From Welwitschia mirabilis (Eukaryota > Gnetophyta > Gnetopsida > Welwitschiales), in NCBI GenBank assembly GCA_051453625.1, contig JBOZIK010000001.1, positions 7,430,988 through 7,494,987 of the forward strand: DNA of 64,000 nt, read 5' to 3'. Below are positions 1-10,990 of this stretch, piece after piece. The notes beneath the pieces were generated by a model that saw only the letters and a program-made list of their open reading frames with translations, ran no database searches and had not been told where the DNA came from. Position 1 is the first letter of the stretch; each line of letters opens with the position of its first letter. The position numbers and the translations under genes are program-made.

Positions 1-229
1 ATTCAAACATGCTAAACATTTTTTTTATAAGAAAAAAATCCATAGAAAAGATGAAATCCATTCATAATAGATAAATGATAAATATTAAAGGAAGCTGTAT
101 ATTAGAATAATAAATCAAATATGAAAGAAGAAAAAGATTAGCAATAAAAGTATTTTGAATATAAGGAATCTATAGGTTCTTTTTCTTTAATGTCAAATAT
201 TTTAATTTGTAAGTACTTCGGTTATATTT

Positions 230-3200
230 TTAAAAAATTATAAATGGATCTAACTACTTTAGGAAAATTTTCAAACTTTATTCTATCGAATTAGCCTTAA
301 AAACAAGGTCAATAATATTTTATACTTTTGGTTTAAAATGTATATTGTAAGATTTACCATCATGTTTTTGGTATATTTGACTTATTTCCAAATCTTTAAG
401 TTCTTTTTATCTCATATCACTAGTTATGTGAGTTATGATCATTTTGATGATCAATAAAATTTAAATCTTCTATTAGAGTTTTGAAATTTAAACTTAAGTA
501 AGAAGAATAGATTTTGTACCTTAAGTTAATTGAAATGTTGAACTACATGTTACTACTTTTTTAAAAATAAAAACACAACAAGCTCATAAAACATAACTAA
601 TTTTTTTGGATCAAGAATTAGGATTAGTTGATAGTACTTCTTTTAGATGATTGTAATAGTTTCATTTATGGATCTCACTCATTTGTTTATCTATTGATAC
701 CTCAGGGTTAAAAAGGAGTATTTTGTTCCAAATGTTTTAAGAAATAATTCAATTTTAATGGATTTAACTTAAGAACCATTTTCTATAGTTAATACATATG
801 TAATTATAAATATTTTAATTATGTAATTAAGCATAAACTTTTGTGTTTTCTTAGTTGATGTTTTTCATAATGGAATGACTCCCATCCATATAGAGAAATA
901 CTCTAAAATAAATTCATGTTATTTGGAAGATGGAGGATTAATGAGTTTATTCAATTTCTATTTTTTGAAAACCCATATTGGAATAAATGACAATAACTCA
1001 TTAAAAGACTTGTGAATTCTTGATTAAAACATATGGCAAGTATTGCATTTCCTAAGAAGGTTATGATATTCTTGGCTTGTGATTTATCGAAAATATCTTC
1101 AACATAATAAATTAATAATTATAGATTTTCTATTTGGTGGGTTCCATAAAAACCAAAGTGTTTACTTTTAATACATAAGTAGCTTCTTTAAATTTTAAAG
1201 AGTAAAGAGAAATTTGTCAAAATATTTTTCAAATAGTTGATTTTAGATCAAAGAAAGCCTATAGCTCATCTCTAAAATTACATTATTACACAAGTAATAA
1301 ATCATCTAGAATTTTTTATGCTGCAAGTACTTAATCATGAAGGTATGCCACCAATCAAGTTGGTAAGGATATTTTATTATTTTTGATATATCATGTGTTT
1401 GCAATTTTTTTGTCTATGAAACTATTGATTTGAGAATGTCATAAATAAATGCATGTAAAACTATCTCTGTGATTATCAAGTTTAGTGTGTTTTTTTGGTA
1501 TAGAATTATTTAATAATCATTTAATCGAATAAGCATATATTTTATCTTTGCCATTTAGTTCTATAAAATTTCAAATTTATGATCATATTTACTAATAGGA
1601 TTCTTTATTATAAGTTGTGAAAATCCAAAAACTTTAAATTTGAGAGATTTAAACTAATAGTGACTTTGATTTCTCTAGATAAAACTTCATAGTTAACAAT
1701 ATTATTGATACAAGTAAATCTTAATTTGAAACTCATAAGAACATGTGTGACAATTTAGAAAGAATAGTTTTCATATAGATCCTCCATTTTAGATGTTCTA
1801 TCAAAATACATGTAATTATCCTACGACTTTTTGACTCATATAACATGAATATCATCATCAAAAAATTAGTTTTTTTTCCATCTTCATCTTGATTGTTTCC
1901 TTCAATCAGTATAGTGACATTCTCTATGATATACTTACTTTTTATTGTCTTTTAATAATTGAACATAAGATCAATCTTAGTGAGAATTAAAGATCATCTT
2001 GTAAGTCTTGCATTGTTAATGGAATATTTTAATAGATGTTTTAAGATATTTTACTTTTTAATGAAAATTATCTTACTTGCAATCATGTAATGTCAAAACT
2101 CTTATGATGCAAAGACTAAGTTGAGAAATGACTTTTCTGAATATGTGTAATTTTTCTCATACTAGTGGAAATTCTAACTTATGTAATAAATTGGATGATC
2201 TCTATTCTACTTATTTCTTTGAAAGATAATAAAACTTATAAAACTTAGACCATGAGCTAAATATAGGTCGAAAGATTACGCAGGTTATGATGAACTTAGA
2301 ATAGGATGAGAAGTAAGATATTTTTTAATATTTTCAAGTACTTTCTAATAGTCTTCATCCCAAACAAATTTTATGTTTTTTTTTAAGTAGATCCATAAAG
2401 GGTTCACAATTATTAGTCATAGTTGAAATAAATCTCTTCCTAAATTTAATGCTTCCTTATAATCCACAATTCCTTAATACTTTTAGGTGGACAAACTTTT
2501 GTGATATTTTCCTTTATTAAAATCNNNNNNNNNNNNNNNNNNNNNNNNNNNNNNNNNNNNNNNNNNNNNNNNNNNNNNNNNNNNNNNNNNNNNNNNNNNN
2601 NNNNNNNNNNNNNNNNNNNNNNNNCTTTTGTGATATTTTCCTTTCTTAAAATCTATCTCTATATCATGTTTTAAGACTATGAATGAAAGTACCTTTTTTA
2701 AAGGAAATCCAAATATAAACCAGTTTGGGTTGAGTCTAAAATTAAATCTCCTCTCTCTTTGAAATAATTAATTTAAATTGTCTAAATATTTTTGAACTTT
2801 AAATGATTATTTGATTATCATCAATTTTATTCTTAACATTATTATGAATAAGATTGTGGAAGATGTATTTTATGACCTTTTAATAAGTTGCATCAACATT
2901 CTTTGATCAAAGGACATCATAGTATAATAAAAATACATCCTAAGTAGTAATAAAAGTAGTTTTATGTTCACCTTCTAGTTTGGTAGATATTTGGTTATAA
3001 ATAGAATGACCATCCATAAAAGAAAGAAGCTCGTAACAATAGTGTTATCAATTAAAATTTGAAACTAGGTAATCATTTCTGAAAGTTACCTTGTTTAAAT
3101 TATTTAATTCAATGCCAATTCTAATGTCTTAAGTATTTTTTATTACAACAAAGATGTTAAATATGTAGTTGAAGTAGTCTATAGCATAAATCAAACTAAT

Positions 3201-3510
3201 TGTCAGTAATCTTTCAATATCCTCTTTTACAACAAGTGCTACTTTCAAGTTTAATCTGTTAACTTTTTGTTTGATGGGAACATTGAGTTTAAGCATAATG
3301 TTATGCATAATAATAAATTTTCGATCTTGAGTATATTCTTCTAATGCCAAGAAAATATATGTTTGTTTTGGAATAACATTGTTTCTAGTTATAATTTCAC
3401 TTGCAAAGTGGTTTAATCATTGATGCTTAGGTTATGTTTGAGGTTTGCAGGGTTCACTTAATAGTTGTACATTGGTATTTCTTACCTTTCACAAAAGGTT
3501 ATTATTTTTT
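230..3510 (-). pseudogene. Ty3/gypsy pol fossil (RT, RNase H, integrase)
   Basis: Read right to left on the minus strand, this is the pol part of a plant Ty3/gypsy retrotransposon. The clearest piece is 3129-3350, an open stretch matching the linker and first part of reverse transcriptase (residues such as IMHNIMLKLNVPIKQK and LIYAIDY are typical). RT continues in broken frames to about 2660. RNase H-like text lies around 1950-2460 (DHPIYYIS near 2200), then an integrase zinc motif remnant (RKCNTCH, 1030-1065), integrase core text near 860-925 (SSKxHEFI, then IPLxKTS), and the C-terminal integrase motif near 330-375 (YQKHDGKSYN). Many stops and frameshifts make it non-functional. Family order RT-RNase H-integrase is known for Ty3/gypsy; the assignment rests on motif reading by eye. 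No LTRs could be assigned to it. Confidence 0.78.
2496..2653. repeat. 100-N gap with 29-bp duplicated flanks
   Basis: N runs 2525-2624. The 29 bases before it (2496-2524) recur after it (2625-2653) with one visible difference. Best read as an unmerged contig overlap inside the gypsy pol fossil. Confidence 0.85.
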
Positions 3511-3730
3511 TTTCAATGACTAAATGGTTTCATATGCTTCTTAGTCATGTTGGGTGGAAATTATAAAGAGAACACATTATGAATACAAGAATCCTAAATC
3601 ACTGTAATTAGAAATCAAATTGAAATTAACATAGCTCTCAATGATTTGTTTAATGTACATAGCCCTCAAGGGTTTACCTTGCAATTTATTAATCATGTTT
3701 TATGTTTTGTAATCAAAATTACCCTTAAAC

Positions 3731-4189
3731 TAAAGGATTTAGTTAAGCCATACAACCACAAGGATGTATTAAATACAAAGTATAATAGCATAAACATAAA
3801 TAATAAAAAAGTATAATAAAAGTCTTAATAGTAGAATAACTAGTATAGGAGAATTCTTTGCAAGAATTAATAATGCCTTCTTAAGGTCTTACTAAGGGTT
3901 ACCCCAACATACAAGGGATGCCTTTCTAGGTCTTACTCCAACCACTTTATCTTGTTTTTTTTCTTTTTTTTCTTTTTTTTTTTTTTGAGATCTAACAATC
4001 ATCCAAAATGATTAAATAAATTCTTCTTGTAAGTCTTTAAATGAATGTGACTTTTGGTAAGGCACATGATGTTTAGGATAGTTGCATTTTTTTAAAAGAA
4101 ACCACTTTAATTAAATATTACATATAATATATATTGTATGTAATAATCATATGAAATGTGATTATAAAGTCACTCAAATACATTTTTCA
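3731..4189 (-). repeat. 3' LTR of the Copia-like element
   Basis: Direct repeat partner of 6260-6753. Shared landmarks in the same order include an 'aaccacaaggat' / 'aaccataaggat' block, a block about Ca-poor TAATAA runs, a 'cttactccaa' block, 'atccaaaatgatt' and 'atcatatgaaatgtg'. Homology begins at 3731 and fades after about 4189. A T/C-rich run lies at 3954-3986 and a short pyrimidine run at 4261-4271, which could be the purine tract on the minus strand, though its spacing is poor. Confidence 0.6.
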
Positions 4190-4424
4190 GCTGAAAGACA
4201 TTTTGCTAAAATTAAACTCATAACCACAAAATTATAAAAGCATTAATCATTTATTAAAGGCTTTTCCCCCCAAAAATCAAACTCACAATGTCAAAGATAG
4301 TCACTAGAACAATGTTCACTATAAAATTATCTTTAAAAATAAACTGCATTACTTTTATTGTCATTTTTTAATTCATTCTGAATAATCCCGTACATACACC
4401 TTCATGCAATCCTTCCTGGAGAAG

Positions 4425-5165
4425 TAGATAGCCTCACTCACGCCAAATGTCTTTATATTTCTTCAGTCCCCATCTCCATCTCTCGCACCATCGCCATCGC
4501 CACCACCACCGACGTTCGGCAAAAGCTTCTCAGCAATATCCGACGGCACCCTGGATACAGCGACACACTGTGTTGAGGCTATTTCCTTGCCGTTCTTGCT
4601 TTCATTTTCGCTGAAGAGCTTTGACGATCATCTTTCATCTTCTGCGCTCTCAAGCCCACACAATTCACGAGACGCTCAGGCCTGGTTCTCCCGATTGCAG
4701 CGAAGAACGAGCCGTTGCACCGCCGTCGACCACTCTTACATTCACTCACTGTGTCCACCGCATCACGCACGGAGACCAATCCGCATGAAAGAGGCAATCC
4801 CATTCGATTGTGTAGAGCTTGAAGCAACAGCACAGGCCCTCTCTATCACATAAGGACACCCTTGTGCGTACCGCTGCTAGTCCAACTCTCAAAGGCCGAC
4901 GGCCACTTCTCTGGAGCCTTCCATCTCTCCTTCATCGCGCTGAAAATCTCCAAAGAGCGAAAATTCGGATTGTCGCATCTGTTTCGAACAATTATCTTCT
5001 GGGGATGTTCATCGGCGACTGTAAGAAATATCATCAGATTGAGGTGTGCAGTGGCGCCGGTAGAGTATTTTGCCAAGCTCATCACCATGTAAATGACACA
5101 AGACGCTCCACCAAGGCCAGACGCAGTCTGCAACGCCTGTCTCTTGGTCGCTTCTCATGGACAAA
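4425..5165. other. G+C- and CpG-rich island of unknown origin
   Basis: Base composition changes abruptly: this stretch is close to half G+C and rich in CpG (about nine CpG in 4481-4560 alone), while most of the window has almost none. Open frames occur on both strands. On plus, one frame stays open from just after a TAG near 4425 to 4853 and begins with a Pro/Ser-rich segment (PSPSPPPP) leading to ISDGTLDTATHCVEA; another runs 4819-5238. On minus, 4846-5133 and 4579-4833 are open. G+C-rich DNA gives such frames by chance, so none is called as a gene. I recognise no protein family. It lies inside the Copia-like element, so it may be a captured or inserted fragment of host DNA, possibly a gene's first exon, or a younger insertion not yet decayed. 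Confidence 0.75.
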
Positions 5166-5634
5166 GAATTTCATTAGATCCTTTTTTACCCTTATATTTT
5201 ATTTTAATATTAAACTTTTTCTTTTTGACCTTCACTAATATAATAATCACATGACCATTTCTTTTCATATGAGCTAATCCATACATCTTCTGAGGGACAT
5301 ATCTCTTCAAATGGATTATTGTTTGTTCACAACTCTTCGTTTGGATACTAAGTATGTGCAACTTCAAGAAGGTCATCATCAAATATAGGCATGGGCCTTT
5401 TTTTTTTAATCATTTATTTCAACACTTCTCTTCTAGGTTCTCCTTCAACCATGTTTTCATCATCAACTTCAAAGACTTTATCACAATAAAAAACTCATGA
5501 TCATTTCCATCAATTTTCTCATCACAACCTTTGACCTCTCATAAATCCACTCTTGGGTATCAAGGACATCTTTAAAATATGTCATTCTTCAAGCTGTAGG
5601 GTAGCAACTCCCACTTAAGAGTCATCATCTGTCC

Positions 5635-6200
5635 TTAATGAGAAAACATCAACCCCTCTTGATTATGGTTATGTTCATCTTCATACTTATTATCATTAAC
5701 ATGAACTTCTTCATTAGTCCTTCTTTCAGGAATACTAGGGTCACTTACATCATTATTTCTATGAGGAGTAGCTTGAAACCATGCCTTTTCAAAGGGATCA
5801 TTGCTCTTTAGCATGCCTAATGAGGATCTAATAAAAATCCTCTCAAAATCATTATATTTTCTTGTATTACTATTATCTTCATTAATATTTACATCATCTT
5901 TACATTCATAAACTCCATCCAAAATCTTCCAAATTCTATAAGTAGAGAAATATTTCATTTCTTTATAGAACTCACCATTCATGTTCATACACTTTGCTAT
6001 GATTTATTTTGTCAAATTTTGCTCCATTAATAACATTTTTCTAAAGCTTACTTCATCATCATCTCAAGGTATTTTAAGTTTATGAATTTGGATACACAAC
6101 CACAAACCTTTACTTTTGAAGTAAAACTCCACTCTATAGTTTTACACATCATAATATTTTCCATCAAACTTGGATAGAAATAACTCCATCTCATCTTATT
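5635..6200 (-). pseudogene. Copia-like gag remnant
   Basis: Minus-strand text from the primer site inward resembles the N-terminal part of plant Ty1/copia Gag. A motif like KFDGKYYDV (around 6160) is followed by GLWLCIQ (near 6100), and then by an IWKILDGVYE segment near 5930, matching the family pattern of a tryptophan-containing start and a 'W..L...Y' helix. An open stretch of 117 codons (5635-5988) begins MNMNGEFYKE and ends in a polar Asn/Asp/Glu-rich tail that is not typical Gag and may come from the region between integrase and RT, implying an internal deletion. Several stops interrupt the upstream part. Identification is by weak motif resemblance only. Confidence 0.4.
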
Positions 6201-6244
6201 CCCACCAACTTGCAAGTTGTTGTTTTTTATTTTATCATACTATA

Positions 6245-6257
6245 GGCTTTAATACCA
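6245..6257 (-). other. Primer-binding site remnant (initiator Met tRNA)
   Basis: Plus-strand text GGCTTTAATACCA is the reverse complement of TGGTATTAAAGCC. The plant Met-type primer site is TGGTATCAGAGCC, so the two differences are C-to-T and G-to-A. It sits two bases from the inferred LTR edge at 6260, the expected spacing. Confidence 0.6.
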
Positions 6258-6259
6258 AT

Positions 6260-6753
6260 TAAAGAATTTAGATAGGCCTAAACAACCATAAGGATCTTTT
6301 GAATACTAGGTCTAAGAGAAAAAATATAAATAATAATAAATTATAATAATACTCTTACTAATAAAATAATAATATTAAATAATCATATTTATATGTAATA
6401 ACTTTAAGACATTTCTTCACTAGAACTAATGATGCTTTCGCAAGATCTTATGCAACACACAAAGGAATACCTTTTGATAAGCTCTTACTCTAAGAAACAA
6501 GAGACGATTTTCTAAACCTTACTCCAATCATTTCATCTTGCTTTCCTCACGTCTCACAATTATCCAAAATGATTGATTGATTTCCTCTTTTAAAGCCTAT
6601 GATTTTTCATAAGGGATATGATTTTTAGGTTAATTGGGTTTTTTTTCCTTTTTTGCGTAGTAATGATTTTAATTAAATAATACATGTAATATATACTATA
6701 TAAAATAATCATATGAAATGTGGTTATAAAGTAACTCAATTAATATTTTAACA
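6260..6753 (-). repeat. 5' LTR of the Copia-like element
   Basis: Partner of 3731-4189. Its inner edge is fixed by the adjacent primer site; its outer edge, about 6753, is where similarity to the other copy stops, and a 'CA' is present there on the plus strand. Its last ~40 bases are repeated beyond the 7099-7198 gap by the contig overlap. Confidence 0.6.
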
Positions 6754-7587
6754 TATGAAACATGACAACAAGATGAGGTAAATGTTTCAATGTATCATAA
6801 GATAAATAGTGTCAGAAAACTTAAGAAAACTCTTAAGCAAAACTAATTATATGAAAATAAAAAATAGAAAGGAAAATGCAATTATGTCAAAGAAAGCAAG
6901 AGAGACCTCAATGAAAAAAAACTGATTATTTGCAAGGGGCATCATTTCCTAATGTATTAATCAATGATACTCAAGCACTTGATTAAGATAAAGAAAGTTG
7001 AATCATGAACACCAATGGTGAAGATGGCATTGATCTAAACATTTTAAAATAAAGAAAAGATCCTCCATAGAGAGTAAGGAGGTAAGATTTGTTCTTTTNN
7101 NNNNNNNNNNNNNNNNNNNNNNNNNNNNNNNNNNNNNNNNNNNNNNNNNNNNNNNNNNNNNNNNNNNNNNNNNNNNNNNNNNNNNNNNNNNNNNNNNNTA
7201 TGAAATGTGGTTATAAAGTAACTCAATTAATATTTTGACATATGAAAAATGACAAGAAGATGAGGTAAATGTTTCAAGGTATCATAAGATAAATAGTGTA
7301 GGAGAACTTAAGAAAACTCTTAAGCAAAACTAGTTATATGAAAATAAAAAATAGAAAGGAAAATGCAATTATGTCAAAGAAAGCAAAAGAGAGACCTCAA
7401 TGAAAAAAAACTGATGATTTGCAAGGGGCATCATTTCCTAGTGTACTAAGTAATGATGCTCAAGCACTTGATTAAGGTAAAGAAAGTTGAATCATGAACA
7501 CTAAAGGTGAAGATGGCATTGATCTAAACATTTTAAAATAAAGCGAAGATCCTCCATAGAGAGTAAGGAGGTAAGATTTGTTCTTTT
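6712..7587. repeat. 100-N gap with ~388-bp duplicated flanks
   Basis: N runs 7099-7198. 6712-7098 matches 7199-7587 almost base for base. The true locus probably holds one copy. Confidence 0.88.
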
Positions 7588-8177
7588 ACTTATTTATAGC
7601 CTCTCATTTTTTAATCATATTATAGTTAAAATTTCTAATTTTATTATATCACAACTAGGGTTTTCATCTATAGCAAGTTAAAAAAGCGATATGTAGTTAT
7701 TTTTCAAATCCCAAATATCATTACACCTTATGTTATTTTACTATCATAAATATGTCATTTCAATGTGTCATATGTGGTGAAGTGTCATTTTCATTTCAAA
7801 CATTTTAATGCTGAAATTTGTTAATAAAGTCTTAAATTTTAAATCTTTCACAAGAAATGATACTCATGTTTTAATTCTTTCTTTTCCAAAAGGACACTTG
7901 TTTCTAGGGTTAAAACGTTTTCTAGTTTTCTTATTTTCAAAAGTACAGATGTTACTATAAAAGAAGACATCCCCATTTGTAATGGTCATAATAAAGAGTT
8001 GAAATTATAAATGAAGTTTTAGTTTTCATGTAAAATGGCGTAAATAAGAAAATCATGAATTGCAATAAAAGGTTAAGAAAGGAGATTAAAAATATTATTA
8101 CAAAGGTAAGAAAGAAAGTATAGGAATCAAAATCAAAGAGAAAAAAGATAACAGGGGGCTCTTCTAAAGATAAAACT
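7588..8177. other. AT-rich DNA, nothing recognised
   Basis: No coding motif, RNA gene or boundary could be supported. It directly precedes the first copy of a dispersed repeat pair. Confidence 0.6.
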
Positions 8178-8640
8178 ATTGGGATTCATATTAAAAGGCG
8201 CCCGTGTAAAGCAAAAATGGAAAATCAAAAAGAGAGGCTTAAAAATACTATACAATTAAAACAAGTTCACTTGATTAATCTATCAAGCATCAAATAAATA
8301 CTAAATTACATGACATGAATAGAAGATACAATTACGTCCAAGATCAATTGCCATAAAGGTGTAATCTTGGACACCCCAAAGGGAGGGTTACAAGATCAAG
8401 CCCTTGCATTGATAGGGGTGTCTAATTTTCATGGGCACAAGTGCTACTGAGAATTTGTGTGACACACACTAATCTACCTAGATTACCCTCTAAAATAATG
8501 GAAGATACAATTAACTCTATGAAAAGAGGATCATTTTCCAATAAACAGGAAGAAACTCCTAATACTCAAAATAAAATAAACTAAATTAGTATTTGAACAT
8601 TTTCATTATACTACTTATTTAAAACAAATAAGATGTATAA
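8178..8640. repeat. Dispersed repeat, copy 1 (carries a SINE)
   Basis: From 'attgggattcata' onward this stretch aligns with 10686-10990, which begins 'attgagattcat'. Shared blocks include a 'caattaaaa / caactaaaa' block, 'aactctatgaaaagagga' against 'aactccacaaaaagagga', and 'tttaaaacaaat'. Copy 1 is longer because of the insertion at 8335-8500. The two copies could be LTRs of an unrecognised element about 2.5 kb long, but no primer site or purine tract was found. Confidence 0.65.
8335..8500 (+). mobile_element. tRNA-derived SINE with target duplication
   Basis: A 166-bp insertion is flanked by a perfect 13-bp direct repeat, GAAGATACAATTA (8322-8334 and 8501-8513). The paralogous repeat copy has an uninterrupted site at 10831-10843 (ggagatagaatta), so this is an insertion. 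Near its left end are a box A-like sequence TGCCATAAAGG (8349-8359; family pattern TGGCNNAGTGG) and a box B-like AGATCAAGCCC (8393-8403; pattern GGTTCGANNCC), 44 bases apart, the spacing of an internal RNA polymerase III promoter. Composition is less AT-rich than the surroundings. SINEs encode no protein and borrow LINE machinery. The right end is AT-rich but has no long tail. The box assignments are by eye and degraded. Confidence 0.66.
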
Positions 8641-10685
8641 TTAAAATATTTTTTAAAACCCCTATTAATGTCAAGGCTAGAGCTTGTAGCCATTTTGACA
8701 TGCACTTAAAGCACTACTTTGATGAAGCATCAAGCTAGGATAGCATTAATCTAGTAGAGCATAAGACTAAATGAGTAGCCTAAAGCTAAAACATTGTACA
8801 AAGTAGATTGAAAACTAAGTTGCCAAGAAACTAAGTTGAAAGAAGGATTGAATTTGTACTAAGAAACAACACATAAGATCCCATCTAGTTTAATTAAATA
8901 ATCTTGCATTTTGTCTTTCTTATACTGGGTTTGATTGATTTTTTCCACAAACTAAGTTCATTTTATTTTCCCATCAAGTATACATTAACAATGGAAGTGA
9001 TAGTTTATTGCTTTATATCCTTTCCTTTTATAGTAGTAACATATTTTAGCCTCTTTTCTCATAAAGAAATACCATTTTCTTTGTTTTTAAAAAATAATGC
9101 ATTTAAACTTTCTTCATAATACAATTTTTATATGCATTAATTAGAGTGGAGAATTATTGCTTTGTTTAAAAAAAGAGAGTGATGTTTTCTTAAAAGTAAA
9201 CAAAATGTGATCAAACTTCAAGGAACAACTAGTTAGAAAAATAGCCTTAGTATATTAATCATAAATTTTGGTCTTTATAGTGGTAAATTAAATCATAAAA
9301 TGTTCATCCATTCAAGTACTTCATGTTTGAGATCAACTTTGGCTTTTTCTTCATTTATTTCAAACAATTTGATAAAAGAGTTCTAAATTTCCTTAGATGA
9401 TTTAGTTAGATCAATGTGATGTGGACATGTACTTTTTAACCTAAGCCTGAAGATTAAAGTGGTATATTAACTTAGTTGATCCCTTTTTATTATTTTTCTT
9501 ACATCACTTGGCATTTTAGAATTTTCTTTAATGATTTGTATAACATTTATTAGAATCGACTACATCTATACTTATCATGTATCTAAATATCGAACATTAA
9601 ACTTTTTATATCATTTCCCATTTATCCTTTCAATTTAGCCCTATTTATAAATGATAATTTACATTAGTAAATAAGATTAAAGGTTTAATATAACTTGTCT
9701 TAACATTATTCTTCCATATCCACTAGAAAATAAATGTTTTATTATTTTAACTTAATATATTAGTTTAAAGAAGAAAATCCAAATATAAAATTGTTGCATA
9801 GTAAATGCAACGACAAGATATTTACAAAGGTCCATATAACAAAAGAAAGAATGAGCTCATGAAATGAAAAATATATTATATTCTAATCATAAGAGAGGTT
9901 AAATCAGGTGATGAATGTGTAATCACAAAAGTTTTTCAACAAGGAGGATGATATTGTAGTTGCTATTAATAAATCCCATGAAGAAATAATTTGATTACAA
10001 ACTATTATAAGAATTGACAATTATTGATGAAGATTGTAGCTCGGATGTTTGAAGAAGTAGTATTATAATGTGTTCCTTAGGAGTAATATTGTGAAATTCT
10101 AAAAAACTAAAGCTCAAAGCATGCAAAGCAAAACATTATAGCACATAATGCGTAATGTTATAATAAGTTGGTAATTAATACAATGTGCATTAGTCTAGCA
10201 ATAACTTTAACAATGTAGCCCATGAAATAATTTCTCTAGTGGTATAATGTGGACAAGGCATTGTATTCTTTTTTTAAAGCCTTCAAATATGCTTGTTAGT
10301 ACTAAGAGTTATAAATCACAAATCAAAATTGTTAGAGAAATGAATTGATGAAATGAAACCTAGATTTAAATAAGTCATATAGAAATATAATTAGTGGAAG
10401 TGGATAAAGGAAGAATTTTCTAAATTGGATGGTAGAAATGGAATGTTATATAAACGTATGTAGAGTTAATTAGCATGATTAAGAGGAATTATTATAGAGT
10501 ATTGAAGCTATCGAGAACATGAACAAATTTGATTTCCTAAAAAAAAAAAATCATTTTCCAAAATATTAAGAAGCATTAATTTATTATGGTAGAAAATACA
10601 AGCATGAGCTATATTCAAGAAGCATGTACAAGAAATATAAGGATAACTATAATGCTAATAACTTAGAAAAGACTTTACATTAGTT
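8641..10685. other. AT-rich spacer between repeat copies
   Basis: No coding motif recognised. The short open stretch at 8904-9119 is hydrophobic, A+T-driven and has no family resemblance. If the flanking repeats are LTRs, this would be their internal region. Confidence 0.5.
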
Positions 10686-10990
10686 ATTGAGATTCATATT
10701 TCAAGGTACAGGCATGAAGTAAGTGTGAAACAAATGAAAATAGAGAGCTCAAAATATTAGACAACTAAAAGAAGCTTTATAGGTTCATTCATAAAACATC
10801 TAATAAAATTTACATTACATTCCATAAATAGGAGATAGAATTAACTCCACAAAAAGAGGACATTTTTAAAGGACAAAATAATAATTAAATTAACCACAAA
10901 ATTAAATAAAACAAGCTAAATTGATATGTGGGTAGTTCTATTATACCACATATTTAAAACAAATTAGATATCTAAGTAAAATAGATAAAT
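10686..10990. repeat. Dispersed repeat, copy 2 (empty SINE site)
   Basis: Partner of 8178-8640 without the SINE. The pre-insertion target is at 10831-10843. Confidence 0.65.

Larger units (their letters stand above)
3731..6753 (-). mobile_element. Non-autonomous Copia-like LTR element
   Basis: Two diverged direct repeats (3731-4189 and 6260-6753) bound about 2 kb of internal DNA. Immediately left of the right-hand repeat, at 6245-6257, is a degraded reverse complement of the initiator-Met tRNA primer site. The sequence left of the other repeat at the matching point is unrelated, as expected if this is an LTR edge. The element is therefore read on the minus strand, with its 5' LTR on the right. 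The internal part holds a gag remnant next to the primer site and a G+C-rich island near the 3' LTR. No RT or integrase was seen, so it would be a deletion derivative needing help in trans. A clear purine tract and target duplication were not found; the right edges of the repeats are uncertain by tens of bases. Confidence 0.6.

Noticed and set aside
3129-3350. A small intact protein on minus
   Set aside because: Although open for 73 codons, it is one stretch of a broken gypsy RT region whose continuation on both sides is interrupted.
4579-5238. A confident host gene in the G+C-rich island
   Set aside because: Several overlapping frames are open on both strands, none has a recognised domain, and splice sites could not be judged. 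Reported as an island only.
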